This document shows, piece after piece, positions 35,183-43,489 of a stretch of DNA of 64,000 bases. The translations under genes and the position numbers were made by a program. Origin of the DNA: Fidelibacterota bacterium (GTDB taxonomy: Bacteria > Pseudomonadota > Alphaproteobacteria > Rhodospirillales > Rhodospirillaceae); assembly GCA_947475895.1 (NCBI GenBank), contig CANJMF010000009.1:53443-117442 (forward strand), written 5' to 3'. Each line of letters begins with the position of its first letter. The first letter of the stretch is position 1. The notes under the pieces were generated by a model. It searched no databases. It was not told the DNA's origin and saw only the letters and a program-made list of their open reading frames with translations.

Positions 35183-36028
35183 TTAATCGTTCGCAGCGGT
35201 TAAGCGGCGCAGATATTCATCCGGATCGAGGGTTTCTTCCTCGGTTCGGCGATTCAGTAGGTTTTGGATGCGTTCGTTCGCGCTGGCGCGCACTTCCGCG
35301 ACCGTGCCGATCATCAGAATGTGGCCCTTATCGAGGACGCAGATCCGGTCGGCGATGCGAAAGGCGCTTTCAAGCTCGTGGGTCACGACAACGATCGACA
35401 TGCCCATGGCGTCGCGCAAGGACAGGATCAGCTCGTCGATGGCCGACGCGACAATGGGGTCGAGACCGGCGGACGGCTCGTCGCAAAACAGAATGCGCGG
35501 GTCCATGACGATGGCGCGCGCGAAGGCCGCACGCTTGATCATGCCGCCCGAGAGTTCGGACGGCATCAAATTCTCGAACCCCGCCAGATTGACGACCTGC
35601 ATCTTCAAGCGCGCCATGATGCGCATGGTGTTGTGGTCGAGCTGCGTATGCTCGCGCAAAGGCAGCGTGATGTTGTCGAGCACGCTCATGGAGCTGAACA
35701 AAGCGCCGCCTTGAAACGCGACGCCCATCTTTTGGCGAAGCTTGGTGCGCTCGACGCCGGAGATCGCGTGCAGTTCCTGGCCGAGAATGTGAACGCCGCC
35801 GGATGTGGGATTCACGAGGCCCAGCAGCGTATTGAGCAACGTGCTTTTGCCCGAACCCGAACCGCCCATGATGACGAGCACTTCGCCTTCACGAACGTTG
35901 ACGTTCACCTTATGGAGAATTTCCCGGCTGCCGTAGTGCGTGACCAGATCTTTAATCTCGATCACGTTCGGCGCGCCCGTCAAATCCGGGGGCTGATAGG
36001 CCGACTCTTTTTGTGCGGCGATGCTCAT
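35183..36028 (-). CDS. mlaF: ABC transporter ATP-binding protein (MlaF-like)
   Basis: A 281-residue ATPase of the MlaF/Ttg2A type. Walker A is GGSGSGKST, the signature is LSGGMIKRAAFARAI, Walker B ILFCDEPSAGLDP, and H-loop VVVTHELES. It is typically an inner-membrane complex with MlaE that drives phospholipid movement from MCE proteins. The ATG at 36028 overlaps the upstream permease stop by 4 bases. The first 20 residues are an extra N-terminal segment (AAQKESAYQPPDLTGAPN). Confidence 0.95.
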   Translation of the reverse strand: MSIAAQKESAYQPPDLTGAPNVIEIKDLVTHYGSREILHKVNVNVREGEVLVIMGGSGSGKSTLLNTLLGLVNPTSGGVHILGQELHAISGVERTKLRQKMGVAFQGGALFSSMSVLDNITLPLREHTQLDHNTMRIMARLKMQVVNLAGFENLMPSELSGGMIKRAAFARAIVMDPRILFCDEPSAGLDPIVASAIDELILSLRDAMGMSIVVVTHELESAFRIADRICVLDKGHILMIGTVAEVRASANERIQNLLNRRTEEETLDPDEYLRRLTAAND

Positions 36029-36852
36029 GCGCGGGTCGTGACGTAAGTGAAGATCATGTCGGTGACGATAATCGAGCTAATGGCCAACACCACCGAGCGC
36101 GTCGTCATCTTGCCGACGCCTTCGGCGCCGCCGGTGACGCCGATGCCATTGATCACACCCACGAGGGTAATCAGCACCGAGAACATCATGCTTTTATAAA
36201 TGCCGTGCATCACGTCGCCGATATGCACGATTTCGGTCAGACGCTCGATGTAGGCGGGCATGCTGGTGCCGATATCGACGCCGATGTACCAGCCGGCGCC
36301 GGCGAGCATCACCAGATCGGCCCAAAACGCGAGCAACGGCACCATGATCACCATAGCGATCAATGCCGGCACGACGATGAAGCGCACGGGCTCGATGCCC
36401 ATCACGGTGAGCGCGTCGATTTCCTGACTGATGCGCATGGTACCGATGCGCGCCGCTAAAGAAGAGCCAGTGCGACCGGCTACGAGAATGCCTGTGATCA
36501 ACGGCCCGAATTCGCGCACCACGGCGAAGCCGATGCCGACCACCGCCTGATCTTCGGCGCCGAAGATACGAAGCGAGTAGATACTTTGGATCGCCAACAT
36601 AATGCCGATGGTGAGCGACATGAGCGTGACGATCGGCAGCGCGCCGATGCCCACTTCCATGGCGCGCGCGAAGGTGGCGGAAATTCGAACGGGCTGCGAA
36701 CGCGCGCGGCCCATGACGATCCAGAATGCACTTTGTCCGAGAAGGACGGCGCCCAAGCCGATTTCGGCGACAACCGCCGTCGTTCTCTGGCCGACCTGCT
36801 CGAGGATATCTACGAGCCTCGATCTGACGGTGCGATGCTCGACCTCGGCCAT
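36025..36852 (-). CDS. mlaE: MlaE family phospholipid ABC permease
   Basis: A 275-residue membrane protein with the MlaE (DUF140) sequence: VEVGIGALPIVTLMSLTIGIMLAIQS, GIGFAVVREFGPLITGILVAGRTGSSLAARIGTMRISQEIDALTVMGIEPVRFIVVPALIAM (the family's central EIDAL motif) and IGVTGGAEGVGKMTTRSVVLA at the end. ATG 36852 is chosen; an in-frame TTG at 36891 would overlap the STAS gene by 29 bases. It is 10 bases downstream of the STAS gene, in the position of mlaB-mlaE pairing. Confidence 0.94.
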   Translation of the reverse strand: MAEVEHRTVRSRLVDILEQVGQRTTAVVAEIGLGAVLLGQSAFWIVMGRARSQPVRISATFARAMEVGIGALPIVTLMSLTIGIMLAIQSIYSLRIFGAEDQAVVGIGFAVVREFGPLITGILVAGRTGSSLAARIGTMRISQEIDALTVMGIEPVRFIVVPALIAMVIMVPLLAFWADLVMLAGAGWYIGVDIGTSMPAYIERLTEIVHIGDVMHGIYKSMMFSVLITLVGVINGIGVTGGAEGVGKMTTRSVVLAISSIIVTDMIFTYVTTRA

Positions 36853-36862
36853 GGCCCGGCCT

Positions 36863-37195
36863 TTACGCTTGGGCGGCGAGCGCCGCTTCAACCGATGGGT
36901 GGATGGTGAAAACCTTATCGAGGCGCGCGAGACTGAGCACGCGCATTGCCGCCGACGACACGCTGGCGAGCGAGAACGCGGCGTTCTTTTTGCGCGAAAC
37001 CTGGAATGCTTCGACGAGCGATGCTACGCCGGATGAGTCGATGTAATTGACCGCCGAAAGATCGACTACAACGCTCCTACTTTTTTCGAGCGTCTCGAGC
37101 AATTTTTGGCGGACCTGGGGCGAGGTCTGCAAATCCACGTCACCCGTCAGAGAGACGATCGACGCGCCATTTTCCTCACGAACTTCGTACGACAT
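36863..37195 (-). CDS. STAS domain protein (anti-sigma factor antagonist or MlaB-like)
   Basis: A 110-residue single STAS domain. The phosphorylatable serine region is AVNYIDSSGVASLVEAFQ (about residues 48-65), matching SpoIIAA/RsbV, with N-terminal MSYEVREENGASIVSLTGDVDLQTSPQVRQKLLE. In E. coli MlaB, a STAS domain binds MlaF and is needed for the transporter. Here the gene lies between the SpoIIE-type phosphatase/kinase gene (28 bases upstream) and mlaE (10 bases downstream). It could therefore act in the partner-switch, in the transporter, or in both. SD is GGGAAAAATAAGCAA-like, weak. Confidence 0.9.
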   Translation of the reverse strand: MSYEVREENGASIVSLTGDVDLQTSPQVRQKLLETLEKSRSVVVDLSAVNYIDSSGVASLVEAFQVSRKKNAAFSLASVSSAAMRVLSLARLDKVFTIHPSVEAALAAQA

Positions 37196-37223
37196 TTGCT
37201 TATTTTTCCCAGGCTCTAAGAGC

Positions 37224-39011
37224 TCAATTTACCTTGGTTGGTAGGCGTTTGGTCAATTTAAATAAGTTGCCGACACCCGGCGGGGGCGGCTCGAAATTGG
37301 CTTCATCCGTGACGGATTTGATGAGGTGAACGCCAAGTCCCCCAGGGCGGACCTCGCTGAGGTCCCGCGGCTTGATCTTGGTGGGATCGACGGGGTCGGC
37401 AAAATCCATGATATGCGCCGTCATAGCGTCGTTTTGGCGAATAAAGTCGACCACGATGTCGCCGGCGTCATCGCGCCCGCCATAAGCGTGCCGAACGACG
37501 TTCTGGCAGGCTTCGTCCACCGCCATTTTCAGATCGAAAATCCACGATTCATTGGTGGTGTAGAAACGCGCCGCCTGTTCGGTGGCGTTGCGTACCAATT
37601 TCAACCGGTCGGCCCGACCCGGGACACGGATGCGCAAAACGCGCTCTTCATCCATCGCGACGTTCGTATCCGGTGAAATGAGGTTCTGCGTACGGCTGAG
37701 GGCCATGTCTTCGACCACCAGCAAGGTCAGGTCGTCGCGCAACGACTGACCGGGCAGCTTAACGGCGCCGGCGATGCTCTTGAGCCGCAGGTCGGGCGAT
37801 TCCTCGGCGTGCTCGCGGATCAATGCGCGGACGCCGTCGATTCCCAACATGCCGCCGCCGAAAGTCGTCGCCTCGGTTAAGCCATCGGTAAAGACATAGA
37901 GTGAGCCACCCTCAAGGTCGATTTCCGTGACAGGGAAGCCGTCGGGCCCTGCGATTCCGGGCGCAATGCCCAGCGGCGGCGCGTCGGCCGGGATCGCGGT
38001 GAAGCGTTCGGTCCTGAGGTCGAAGTGCAAGGGTGGTTCATGCCCGGCATTGGTGAGACGCAGGCTTCCACTGCCGGGATGAAAGAGGCCGCCCAACATG
38101 GTCACGAACATGCCGTGCGAATTGGTTTCGCAAAGTTCGTTGTTGATGGCGTTGAGCAATTGGCCGGGATCCTCGGCGCTTTTGGCGAGACACCGAAAGA
38201 GGCTCGACGTCTTGGCCATAAGCAACGCCGCGTTCATGCCTTTGCCCGACACGTCGCCGACGTTGAACCAGATGCGGCCGTCGGGCAGCGTCATGATGTC
38301 GAAGAAATCGCCCGACACGGAACGCGCCGGAATATTGATGCCGTGAATGGGAAAATCGCGGCTGGACGGCTGCGGCAAAAGGTCGCGTTGGATTTCGGCA
38401 GCCAGCTCGAGTTCGTGCCGATTGCGTTCTTGCTGAACGATTTGCTGCGTCAGGCGGAAGTTGTTCATCGCCAAAGCGGCAGCGCGGGCCAAGGTCTCGA
38501 GCAGCACGAGATCTTCTTCCTCGAACAATCCGTCGCCGCCGATGCGGTTGATGATCTCGATCGCGCCCAGACATTCGCGCCCGACGCTCAGCGGCGCCAC
38601 CAACAACGAGCGGGTGGTGAACCCGGTCTTGGCGTCGACAACGCCACCGAAATCAGCATCTTGGCTGACGTCGCGGACCATGACGCCTTCGCGCGAGGTG
38701 ACCGAACGGCCCACAACACCAGTGGTCGCTGGAATATTCAGCCCCGTGATGTCGACGGGCCCGTAGCAAGCCGTACAGACCAAAGCGTCGCCCTCGTCAC
38801 TGACGAGAAACAGCGAAGCGGCTTCAGCGCCCACATACTTGGTGATGCGTTCCAGCGCCGAATGGGCGACGGTCTTGTAATCATTGGCGGCCGAGAACTC
38901 GCGGGTCATTTCCGCGATGAGTCCCAGGTGATCGCGGATACCCTGCCCCTTTGGCGGCGCGGCAGCGACGGCGCTAGCGGCAGGCGACGTTGAGAGCTTG
39001 GCTTTTACCAT
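37224..39011 (-). CDS. GAF-SpoIIE phosphatase-serine kinase fusion (RsbU-RsbW type)
   Basis: A 595-residue cytoplasmic regulator. Residues about 30-185 form a GAF domain (LERITKYVGAEAASLFLVSDEG, GVMVRDVSQDADFGGVVDAKTGF). Residues about 210-435 are a PP2C/SpoIIE phosphatase with SVSGDFFDIMTLPDGRIWFNVGDVSGKGMNAALLMA, the metal-binding aspartates, YVFTDGLTEA and RDDLTLLVVEDM. Residues about 455-590 are a GHKL-type ATPase like RsbW: KMAVDEACQNVVRHAYGGRD (N box), IMDFADPVDP, GGLGVHLIKSVTDEANF. It can in principle both phosphorylate and dephosphorylate the adjacent STAS serine. Confidence 0.93.
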   Translation of the reverse strand: MVKAKLSTSPAASAVAAAPPKGQGIRDHLGLIAEMTREFSAANDYKTVAHSALERITKYVGAEAASLFLVSDEGDALVCTACYGPVDITGLNIPATTGVVGRSVTSREGVMVRDVSQDADFGGVVDAKTGFTTRSLLVAPLSVGRECLGAIEIINRIGGDGLFEEEDLVLLETLARAAALAMNNFRLTQQIVQQERNRHELELAAEIQRDLLPQPSSRDFPIHGINIPARSVSGDFFDIMTLPDGRIWFNVGDVSGKGMNAALLMAKTSSLFRCLAKSAEDPGQLLNAINNELCETNSHGMFVTMLGGLFHPGSGSLRLTNAGHEPPLHFDLRTERFTAIPADAPPLGIAPGIAGPDGFPVTEIDLEGGSLYVFTDGLTEATTFGGGMLGIDGVRALIREHAEESPDLRLKSIAGAVKLPGQSLRDDLTLLVVEDMALSRTQNLISPDTNVAMDEERVLRIRVPGRADRLKLVRNATEQAARFYTTNESWIFDLKMAVDEACQNVVRHAYGGRDDAGDIVVDFIRQNDAMTAHIMDFADPVDPTKIKPRDLSEVRPGGLGVHLIKSVTDEANFEPPPPGVGNLFKLTKRLPTKVN

Positions 39012-39093
39012 GGGGCAACTATGCCCTGTCTGGCGGCTCGCCTGCTAGAGTGGCTATAAGTCGCCAAAGTCACAGCCGGTGCGTTTAAAGCGA

Positions 39094-39975
39094 ATGTCTA
39101 CACCCCTTCGTCACCCCTTGCGCTACCGGTTGGAGGCCGCCGGAGCGCGGTTGCTGTTTTCCCTGCTGGGCGCCCTGTCGGCCGACCGGGGATCGGCCTT
39201 CGGCGGCTGGCTGGCACGGACGTTTGGCCCGCTGACGGGGGCTCATGGGGTCGCCCAACAGAATATGGCTCGGGCGCTGCCCGAATTAAGCAACCAGGCT
39301 CGCAAGGAGGCCCTGGCGGACGCCTGGACAAACTTCGGCCGGACCATGGCCGAATATGCATTTTTGTTAAAACTGTTCGACGGTCGCGAACCGGGGCGCA
39401 TTCAAATTGAGGGCGGTGAAGCCCTTGGCGCGCTGGCCGCTGCCAATCAGCCGGCGATCCTTGCCAGTGCCCACTTCGGCAATTGGGAAGTGCTTGGGGT
39501 TGCCGTGGCGCAAGCCATGAAACCCATGACCTTCGTTTATCGCCCCGCCAACAATCCGCTGGTGGACAAGATGATCGCCGATATCAGGGCACCTTATGCC
39601 GCCGGACTGGCGCCCAAAGGTGCCGGCGGCGCACGCGATATCGTCGCGGCGCTAAAGTCGGGCGGCCATGTAGTGATGCTGGTGGATCAGAAAATCAACA
39701 CGGGCGTCGAAGCACCCTTCTTCGGCCGCGGCGCCATGACGGGCCCGGCTGTGGTGCGTTTTGCGCAGCGCTTTGATTGCCCGGTTTTCCCGGTGCGGGT
39801 CGAACGCACGAAGGGTGCGTATTTCAAAGTGATCGTGGATCAACCCCTGCGGTTCGCTGCCGACGAAGATATGCAAAGCGCACTTACCCGTATCAATCAG
39901 CATATCGAAGGCTGGATTCGCACGACGCCCGGCCAGTGGCTGTGGATGCACCGGCGCTGGCCGAAAAATTCCTAG
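39094..39975 (+). CDS. lipid A biosynthesis acyltransferase (LpxL/HtrB family)
   Basis: A 293-residue lysophospholipid/lipid A acyltransferase. The catalytic HX4E motif is AHFGNWEVLGVA (about residue 135), and GGHVVMLVDQKINTGVEAPFFGRGAMTGPAVVRFAQRFDCPVFPV follows as in LpxL. The N-terminal region has one hydrophobic helix (LLFSLLGALSADRG). It likely adds a secondary acyl chain to Kdo-lipid A at the inner membrane. ATG 39094 or 39079. It is divergent from the regulator gene (start 39011), with only 82 bases between. Confidence 0.92.
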   Translation: MSTPLRHPLRYRLEAAGARLLFSLLGALSADRGSAFGGWLARTFGPLTGAHGVAQQNMARALPELSNQARKEALADAWTNFGRTMAEYAFLLKLFDGREPGRIQIEGGEALGALAAANQPAILASAHFGNWEVLGVAVAQAMKPMTFVYRPANNPLVDKMIADIRAPYAAGLAPKGAGGARDIVAALKSGGHVVMLVDQKINTGVEAPFFGRGAMTGPAVVRFAQRFDCPVFPVRVERTKGAYFKVIVDQPLRFAADEDMQSALTRINQHIEGWIRTTPGQWLWMHRRWPKNS

Positions 39976-39977
39976 CT

Positions 39978-40295
39978 TTATTCCGGTGGCGCGACCGTCA
40001 GGACGATGCCGTCGAGGGCGTCGGTAAATTTAATCTGGCATGACAGGCGCGAGCGTTGCGGATCGTAAGCCTCGGTTTGCGAGACGAGTTCATTCTCGTC
40101 GTCGGAGCGCACACCGACTTTGTTGACCCACGCCGCGTCGACAAACACATGGCACGTGGCGCACGAGCAACAGCCACCGCACGCGGCTTCAATATCGAGA
40201 TCATTGTCGCGCAGGTTCTCCATCAAGGTCGCGCCGACCTTGCCCTGGATGGCGAGCGCCTGACCCTTACGATTGGTAACGTGAATGACTGCCAT
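39978..40295 (-). CDS. [2Fe-2S] ferredoxin
   Basis: A 105-residue adrenodoxin/Isc-type ferredoxin. Cluster ligands are in IEAACGGCCSCATCHVFVD (C-x5-C-x2-C pattern after the first Cys) and the distal cysteine in RLSCQIKFTD. It acts in electron transfer to cytochrome P450 or Fe-S assembly enzymes; which is not shown. It converges with the acyltransferase (stop-to-stop distance 2 bases). ATG 40295 is clear. Confidence 0.95.
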   Translation of the reverse strand: MAVIHVTNRKGQALAIQGKVGATLMENLRDNDLDIEAACGGCCSCATCHVFVDAAWVNKVGVRSDDENELVSQTEAYDPQRSRLSCQIKFTDALDGIVLTVAPPE

Positions 40296-40485
40296 ACGCC
40301 GCTTTCAAACTCTCACTGCCTGTCTGGGACGGTTTTCGAGGCCCGTGCCTAACCCATGAGCGTTTCCGGCGGCAAGGCCTTCGCCGCACCTTTCTGAAAA
40401 CCCACAGATTTTGGGTGATTATTCCCCCAAATTGGCGGCAACCGGTTTGAATGTCCCTGCGTTCCTCCCCGAGAGGATTGCACAT

Positions 40486-40998
40486 ATGGGTTTTTCGGAG
40501 TCGCGCCTTAGGGCCGTCGGCGTCGACGTCAAAGCACTCGCCCGTCAAAGCAAAGGCCAGCGGGCCGACGTCGTGTTGCCGCCGCAAATTCTGACCATGA
40601 CCCGCTACTGGTTGAAATTGGGCGGAAAGAGCACGCCCCATTGGCCGCAGTTCCAGATTTTGGCGGTGGCCGAAATCGTGCCCTATCTCACCATCGCTGA
40701 ATGTCTGTCCGACGGCAGCTTCAGTTTTGCCTTCGTGGGCTCGGCGGTGGCTGCATTTCTTGGCGAGGACTTGGGCAACCGCGCGATCAGTGCTGCCACA
40801 CCCGTCCTGGGTGAGATCGATTGGTATCGCCGGTGCGTGCCGGTCTCTGAAAGCGCCGACATTCAAGTGCTGAGCGGCAGAACAGATCCGCCTTATACGT
40901 CGGCGGTTGAATTCATGGCTGCCGACTTTCCGTTTGTGACAGATGCCGAAGGCACCGTGTCGCACGTGGTGGGCGTCACAGTGCCGCGCGTGAATTAG
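40486..40998 (+). CDS. PAS domain protein (PAS_5/DUF1488-like family)
   Basis: A 170-residue soluble protein with a PAS-like sensor of a type common in Alphaproteobacteria (text ILTMTRYWLKLGGKSTPHWPQFQILAVAEIVPYLTIAECLSDGSFSFAFVGSAVAAFLGEDLGNRAI; then VPVSESADIQVLSG and DAEGTVSHVVGVTVPRV). No output domain. ATG 40486 has GAGAGG nine bases upstream. Its stop overlaps the 3' end of the leftward Nudix gene by 23 bases, an antisense convergent overlap. Confidence 0.8.
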   Translation: MGFSESRLRAVGVDVKALARQSKGQRADVVLPPQILTMTRYWLKLGGKSTPHWPQFQILAVAEIVPYLTIAECLSDGSFSFAFVGSAVAAFLGEDLGNRAISAATPVLGEIDWYRRCVPVSESADIQVLSGRTDPPYTSAVEFMAADFPFVTDAEGTVSHVVGVTVPRVN

Positions 40999-41443
40999 CC
41001 AATCGAATCACGAGCGCGCGCTGATCGGGCGGCATGGCCGCGGGCAAATCAGTGACGGAAAAATAAGCGACTTCGAAAATCTCGTGACTCACACGCGCCG
41101 TTTGCGTGCGGTCGATGGTACCGCCGATGACGATTTCGAGATGCCGCTTGGCGATGGATGTTACCGAGACAAGGCCTGTTGTTTGAGCAGACAAGCCCGT
41201 CTCCTCCTGAAGCTCGCGTAAGACGCCAGATTCGGCCCCCTCGCCCGAACTCAAGAACCCAGCCGGCAAGCCCCAAGGATAACTGTGGCGATAAACATGG
41301 CGCAGCAGCAGGATTGTGCCGTCTGCTGCAAAGAACGCACCCACGACGCTGACGCTGAATTTAGGATGCAGGAGCCGTAAGACGGCGGCGATGGCCTTGG
41401 GCGGAATCGCCCCATAAATGCGCGACAACAAGACCTTAATCAT
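40976..41443 (-). CDS. Nudix hydrolase
   Basis: A 155-residue protein with a perfect Nudix box GFLSSGEGAESGVLRELQEETGL (GX5EX7REUXEEXGU). A C-terminal segment HEIFEVAYFSVTDLPAAM follows the fold. Substrate cannot be predicted. ATG 41443 (MIKVLLSRIYG) is preferred to a frame extension at 41491. Helical N-terminal residues 1-28 (YGAIPPKAIAAVLRLLHPKFSVSVVGAFFA) may be an extra interaction segment. Its 3' end overlaps the PAS gene. Confidence 0.93.
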   Translation of the reverse strand: MIKVLLSRIYGAIPPKAIAAVLRLLHPKFSVSVVGAFFAADGTILLLRHVYRHSYPWGLPAGFLSSGEGAESGVLRELQEETGLSAQTTGLVSVTSIAKRHLEIVIGGTIDRTQTARVSHEIFEVAYFSVTDLPAAMPPDQRALVIRLANSRAAL

Positions 41444-41533
41444 CGCCCATCCTTGAAGTCGCGAGAGCGCTTGGCAAGGCGTTTCTTTCACGATAATTCT
41501 TTGACGTCGTCTTCCATCAATAAGGCCGAATAT

Positions 41534-41821
41534 ATGCGTCGCTCCGAATTCATTACGCGTATGGCCGCCGCAGCTGTGTTGATTGGCGGCTTCGCGTCGC
41601 CGGCCAGCGCCGTTGACATCGTCAGCCGCGAGAAAGTCGCGCGCGACATCGTCATCAACCGTGTTGACGGCTCTAGCGACACCATCACCATTAAGCCGGG
41701 CGAGAAATTGGCCGCCGTTTGCGAGGAGTGCATCGTGCTATTGGGAAACACCTCGGTCGAGGCCTCGGGCAAAGTCACCGTCCGCGTTGAGGGCGGGAAA
41801 GTTTCGCTCAGCCAGCGCTAG
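41534..41821 (+). CDS. small exported protein, beta-rich
   Basis: A 95-residue protein with a twin-arginine-like or Sec signal peptide (MRRSEFITRMAAAAVLIGGFASPASAVD, cleavage after SASA-like site) and a mature 67-residue part with IVINRVDGSSDTITIKPGEKLAAVCEECIVLLGNTSVEASGKVTVRVEGGKVSL. CEEC could bind metal or form a disulfide. No family is recognised. It converges with the permease gene at 41808-42626, overlapping by 14 bases. Confidence 0.65.
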   Translation: MRRSEFITRMAAAAVLIGGFASPASAVDIVSREKVARDIVINRVDGSSDTITIKPGEKLAAVCEECIVLLGNTSVEASGKVTVRVEGGKVSLSQR

Positions 41822-42626
41822 ACTCCGCCGGTTTCGAGCCGCGCTGAACACGCGCCGCCACAACCAGCAACACCGCCGTCAGAAGCACGAGGATGGCGGC
41901 GAGCGCGTTGATCTTGGGGCTGACTCCCAACCGAATGCTTGAGAATACCATCATGGGCAGCGTGGTGGATTGAGGCCCCGCGACGAAGCTCGCGATCACC
42001 AAATCATCCAGCGACAGCACGAACGCGAGCAACCAGCCTGCCGCCACGGCGGGAAAAATCAGCGGCAGCGTGATGGTGCGAAAAACAGTCGCGGGCGTTG
42101 CGCCAAGATCCGCCGCGGCCTCTTCGATGTCGCGTTCCATTCCCGCCAAGCGCGCCTGCACCACGATGGCCACATAGGACATCGTGAGGCTGGCGTGTGC
42201 GAGGACGATGGTCAGAATTCCGCGCCCGGGCATCCAGGCGAAGCCTTGCTCCAAAGCGACGAACACCAACAGGAGCGAGAGGCCGGTGATCACCTCAGGC
42301 ATAACCAACGGTGCGGCGATGGTACCGACCAAGAGCGCGCGGCCGCGAAAGAAACCAAAGCGCGTCAGAACAAAACCCGCCAGCGTGCCAAGGACCGTGG
42401 CAATCGTTGCCGACAAGAGCGCCACGGTAAGACTGACGCCGGCGGCGCGCAGGAGTTGGCTGTCGGCCATGAGTTCGCCGTACCAGCGCGTGGAGAAGCC
42501 CGTCCAGACGGTGACGAGGCGCGACTCATTGAACGAATAAACGATCACCACCACGAGCGGCAGATAGAGGAACACAAGGCCGGCGATCAACGCCGCGCCA
42601 GGCCAGGAAAACCGTTTGGGTTTCAT
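41808..42626 (-). CDS. potI: polyamine ABC transporter permease, PotI/PotC type
   Basis: A 272-residue inner membrane permease: six hydrophobic helices, the motif FYLPLVVVIVYSFNESR at the N-terminus, and the EAA loop DIEEAAADLGATPATVFRTITLPLIFPAVAAGWLLAFVLSLDDLVIASFVAGP. I infer putrescine/spermidine uptake from the set PotFGHI. The ATG at 42626 overlaps the upstream permease stop by 4 bases. Confidence 0.9.
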   Translation of the reverse strand: MKPKRFSWPGAALIAGLVFLYLPLVVVIVYSFNESRLVTVWTGFSTRWYGELMADSQLLRAAGVSLTVALLSATIATVLGTLAGFVLTRFGFFRGRALLVGTIAAPLVMPEVITGLSLLLVFVALEQGFAWMPGRGILTIVLAHASLTMSYVAIVVQARLAGMERDIEEAAADLGATPATVFRTITLPLIFPAVAAGWLLAFVLSLDDLVIASFVAGPQSTTLPMMVFSSIRLGVSPKINALAAILVLLTAVLLVVAARVQRGSKPAESSAG

Positions 42627-43489
42627 GGCGCGAGATCCCCACGCGCCTGCAGGCGCTGCACCCAGACAATGGGGGCCACGAGCAAGATCAGCAGCACGGC
42701 CGTGACAGCCGATGCCACGGGCCAATCGCGATTGGTGAAAAACTCATTCCAAAGCACGCGGCCGATCATGAGCGTGTTGGGACCGCCCAGAAGTTCCGGG
42801 ATCACGAACTCGCCCACGGCAGGAATGAACACCAACAGACAGCCGGCGACGATGCCCGGCATGGACAGCGGCAGCGTCACGGCGCAAAACGCGCGCCAAG
42901 GTGTCGCGCCCAGATCGCGCGCGGCTTCCAGTAAAGATGCATCAAGCTTTTCGAGGCGCGCATAGAGAGGCAACACCATAAACGGCAGGTAGGTGTAAAC
43001 GATGCCGAGATAGACAGCCCCGTTGGTGTTGAGCATGTGCAAGGGTGCGTCGATGATGCCAAGTGCTTGAAGCACCGTGTTGATGATGCCGCTAGGTCGC
43101 AGCAATCCAATCCAGGCATAGATGCGCACCAGGAACGACGTCCAGAACGGAAGCATCACGAGCAAGAGCCAGAGATCGCGCCGATGGGCGGGTGCGCGCG
43201 CAATCGCGTAGGCCATGGGATAGCCCATCAGCAATGCAATCAGCGTCGCGATAAACGCGGTCTTGAGCGAACCGAGATAAGCTTTGACGTAAAGTGAGTC
43301 CGTAAAAAGTCGGCTGTAATTTTCGGTGTTCGCGGTGACATGGTGGGCTGCGTCGAAAAAAGCCGTATAGGGCGGCACACCCAGACGCGTTTCAGCCACA
43401 CTGATTTTGAGGACGATGATCAGCGGCAAGACAAACAACGCCGCCGACCACAGCCACAAAATCGCGATCAGACCTTGCCGGCGCGTCAT
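42623..43489 (-). CDS. potH: polyamine ABC transporter permease, PotH/PotB type
   Basis: A 288-residue permease with N-terminal IAILWLWSAALFVLPLIIVLKISVAE, the large periplasmic loop (GVPPYTAFFDAAHHVTANTENYSRLFTD), and EAA loop LLEAARDLGATPWRAFCAVTLPLSMPGIVAGCLLVFIPAVGEFVIPELLGG. It forms a heterodimer with the downstream permease; its ATG overlaps the ATPase gene stop by 4 bases. Polyamine specificity is inferred. Confidence 0.9.
   Translation of the reverse strand: MTRRQGLIAILWLWSAALFVLPLIIVLKISVAETRLGVPPYTAFFDAAHHVTANTENYSRLFTDSLYVKAYLGSLKTAFIATLIALLMGYPMAYAIARAPAHRRDLWLLLVMLPFWTSFLVRIYAWIGLLRPSGIINTVLQALGIIDAPLHMLNTNGAVYLGIVYTYLPFMVLPLYARLEKLDASLLEAARDLGATPWRAFCAVTLPLSMPGIVAGCLLVFIPAVGEFVIPELLGGPNTLMIGRVLWNEFFTNRDWPVASAVTAVLLILLVAPIVWVQRLQARGDLAP

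Noticed and set aside
42627..42725. N-terminal extension of the PotI-like permease
   Set aside because: It lies inside the PotH-like gene; ATG 42626 overlaps by 4 bases and starts at the expected first helix.
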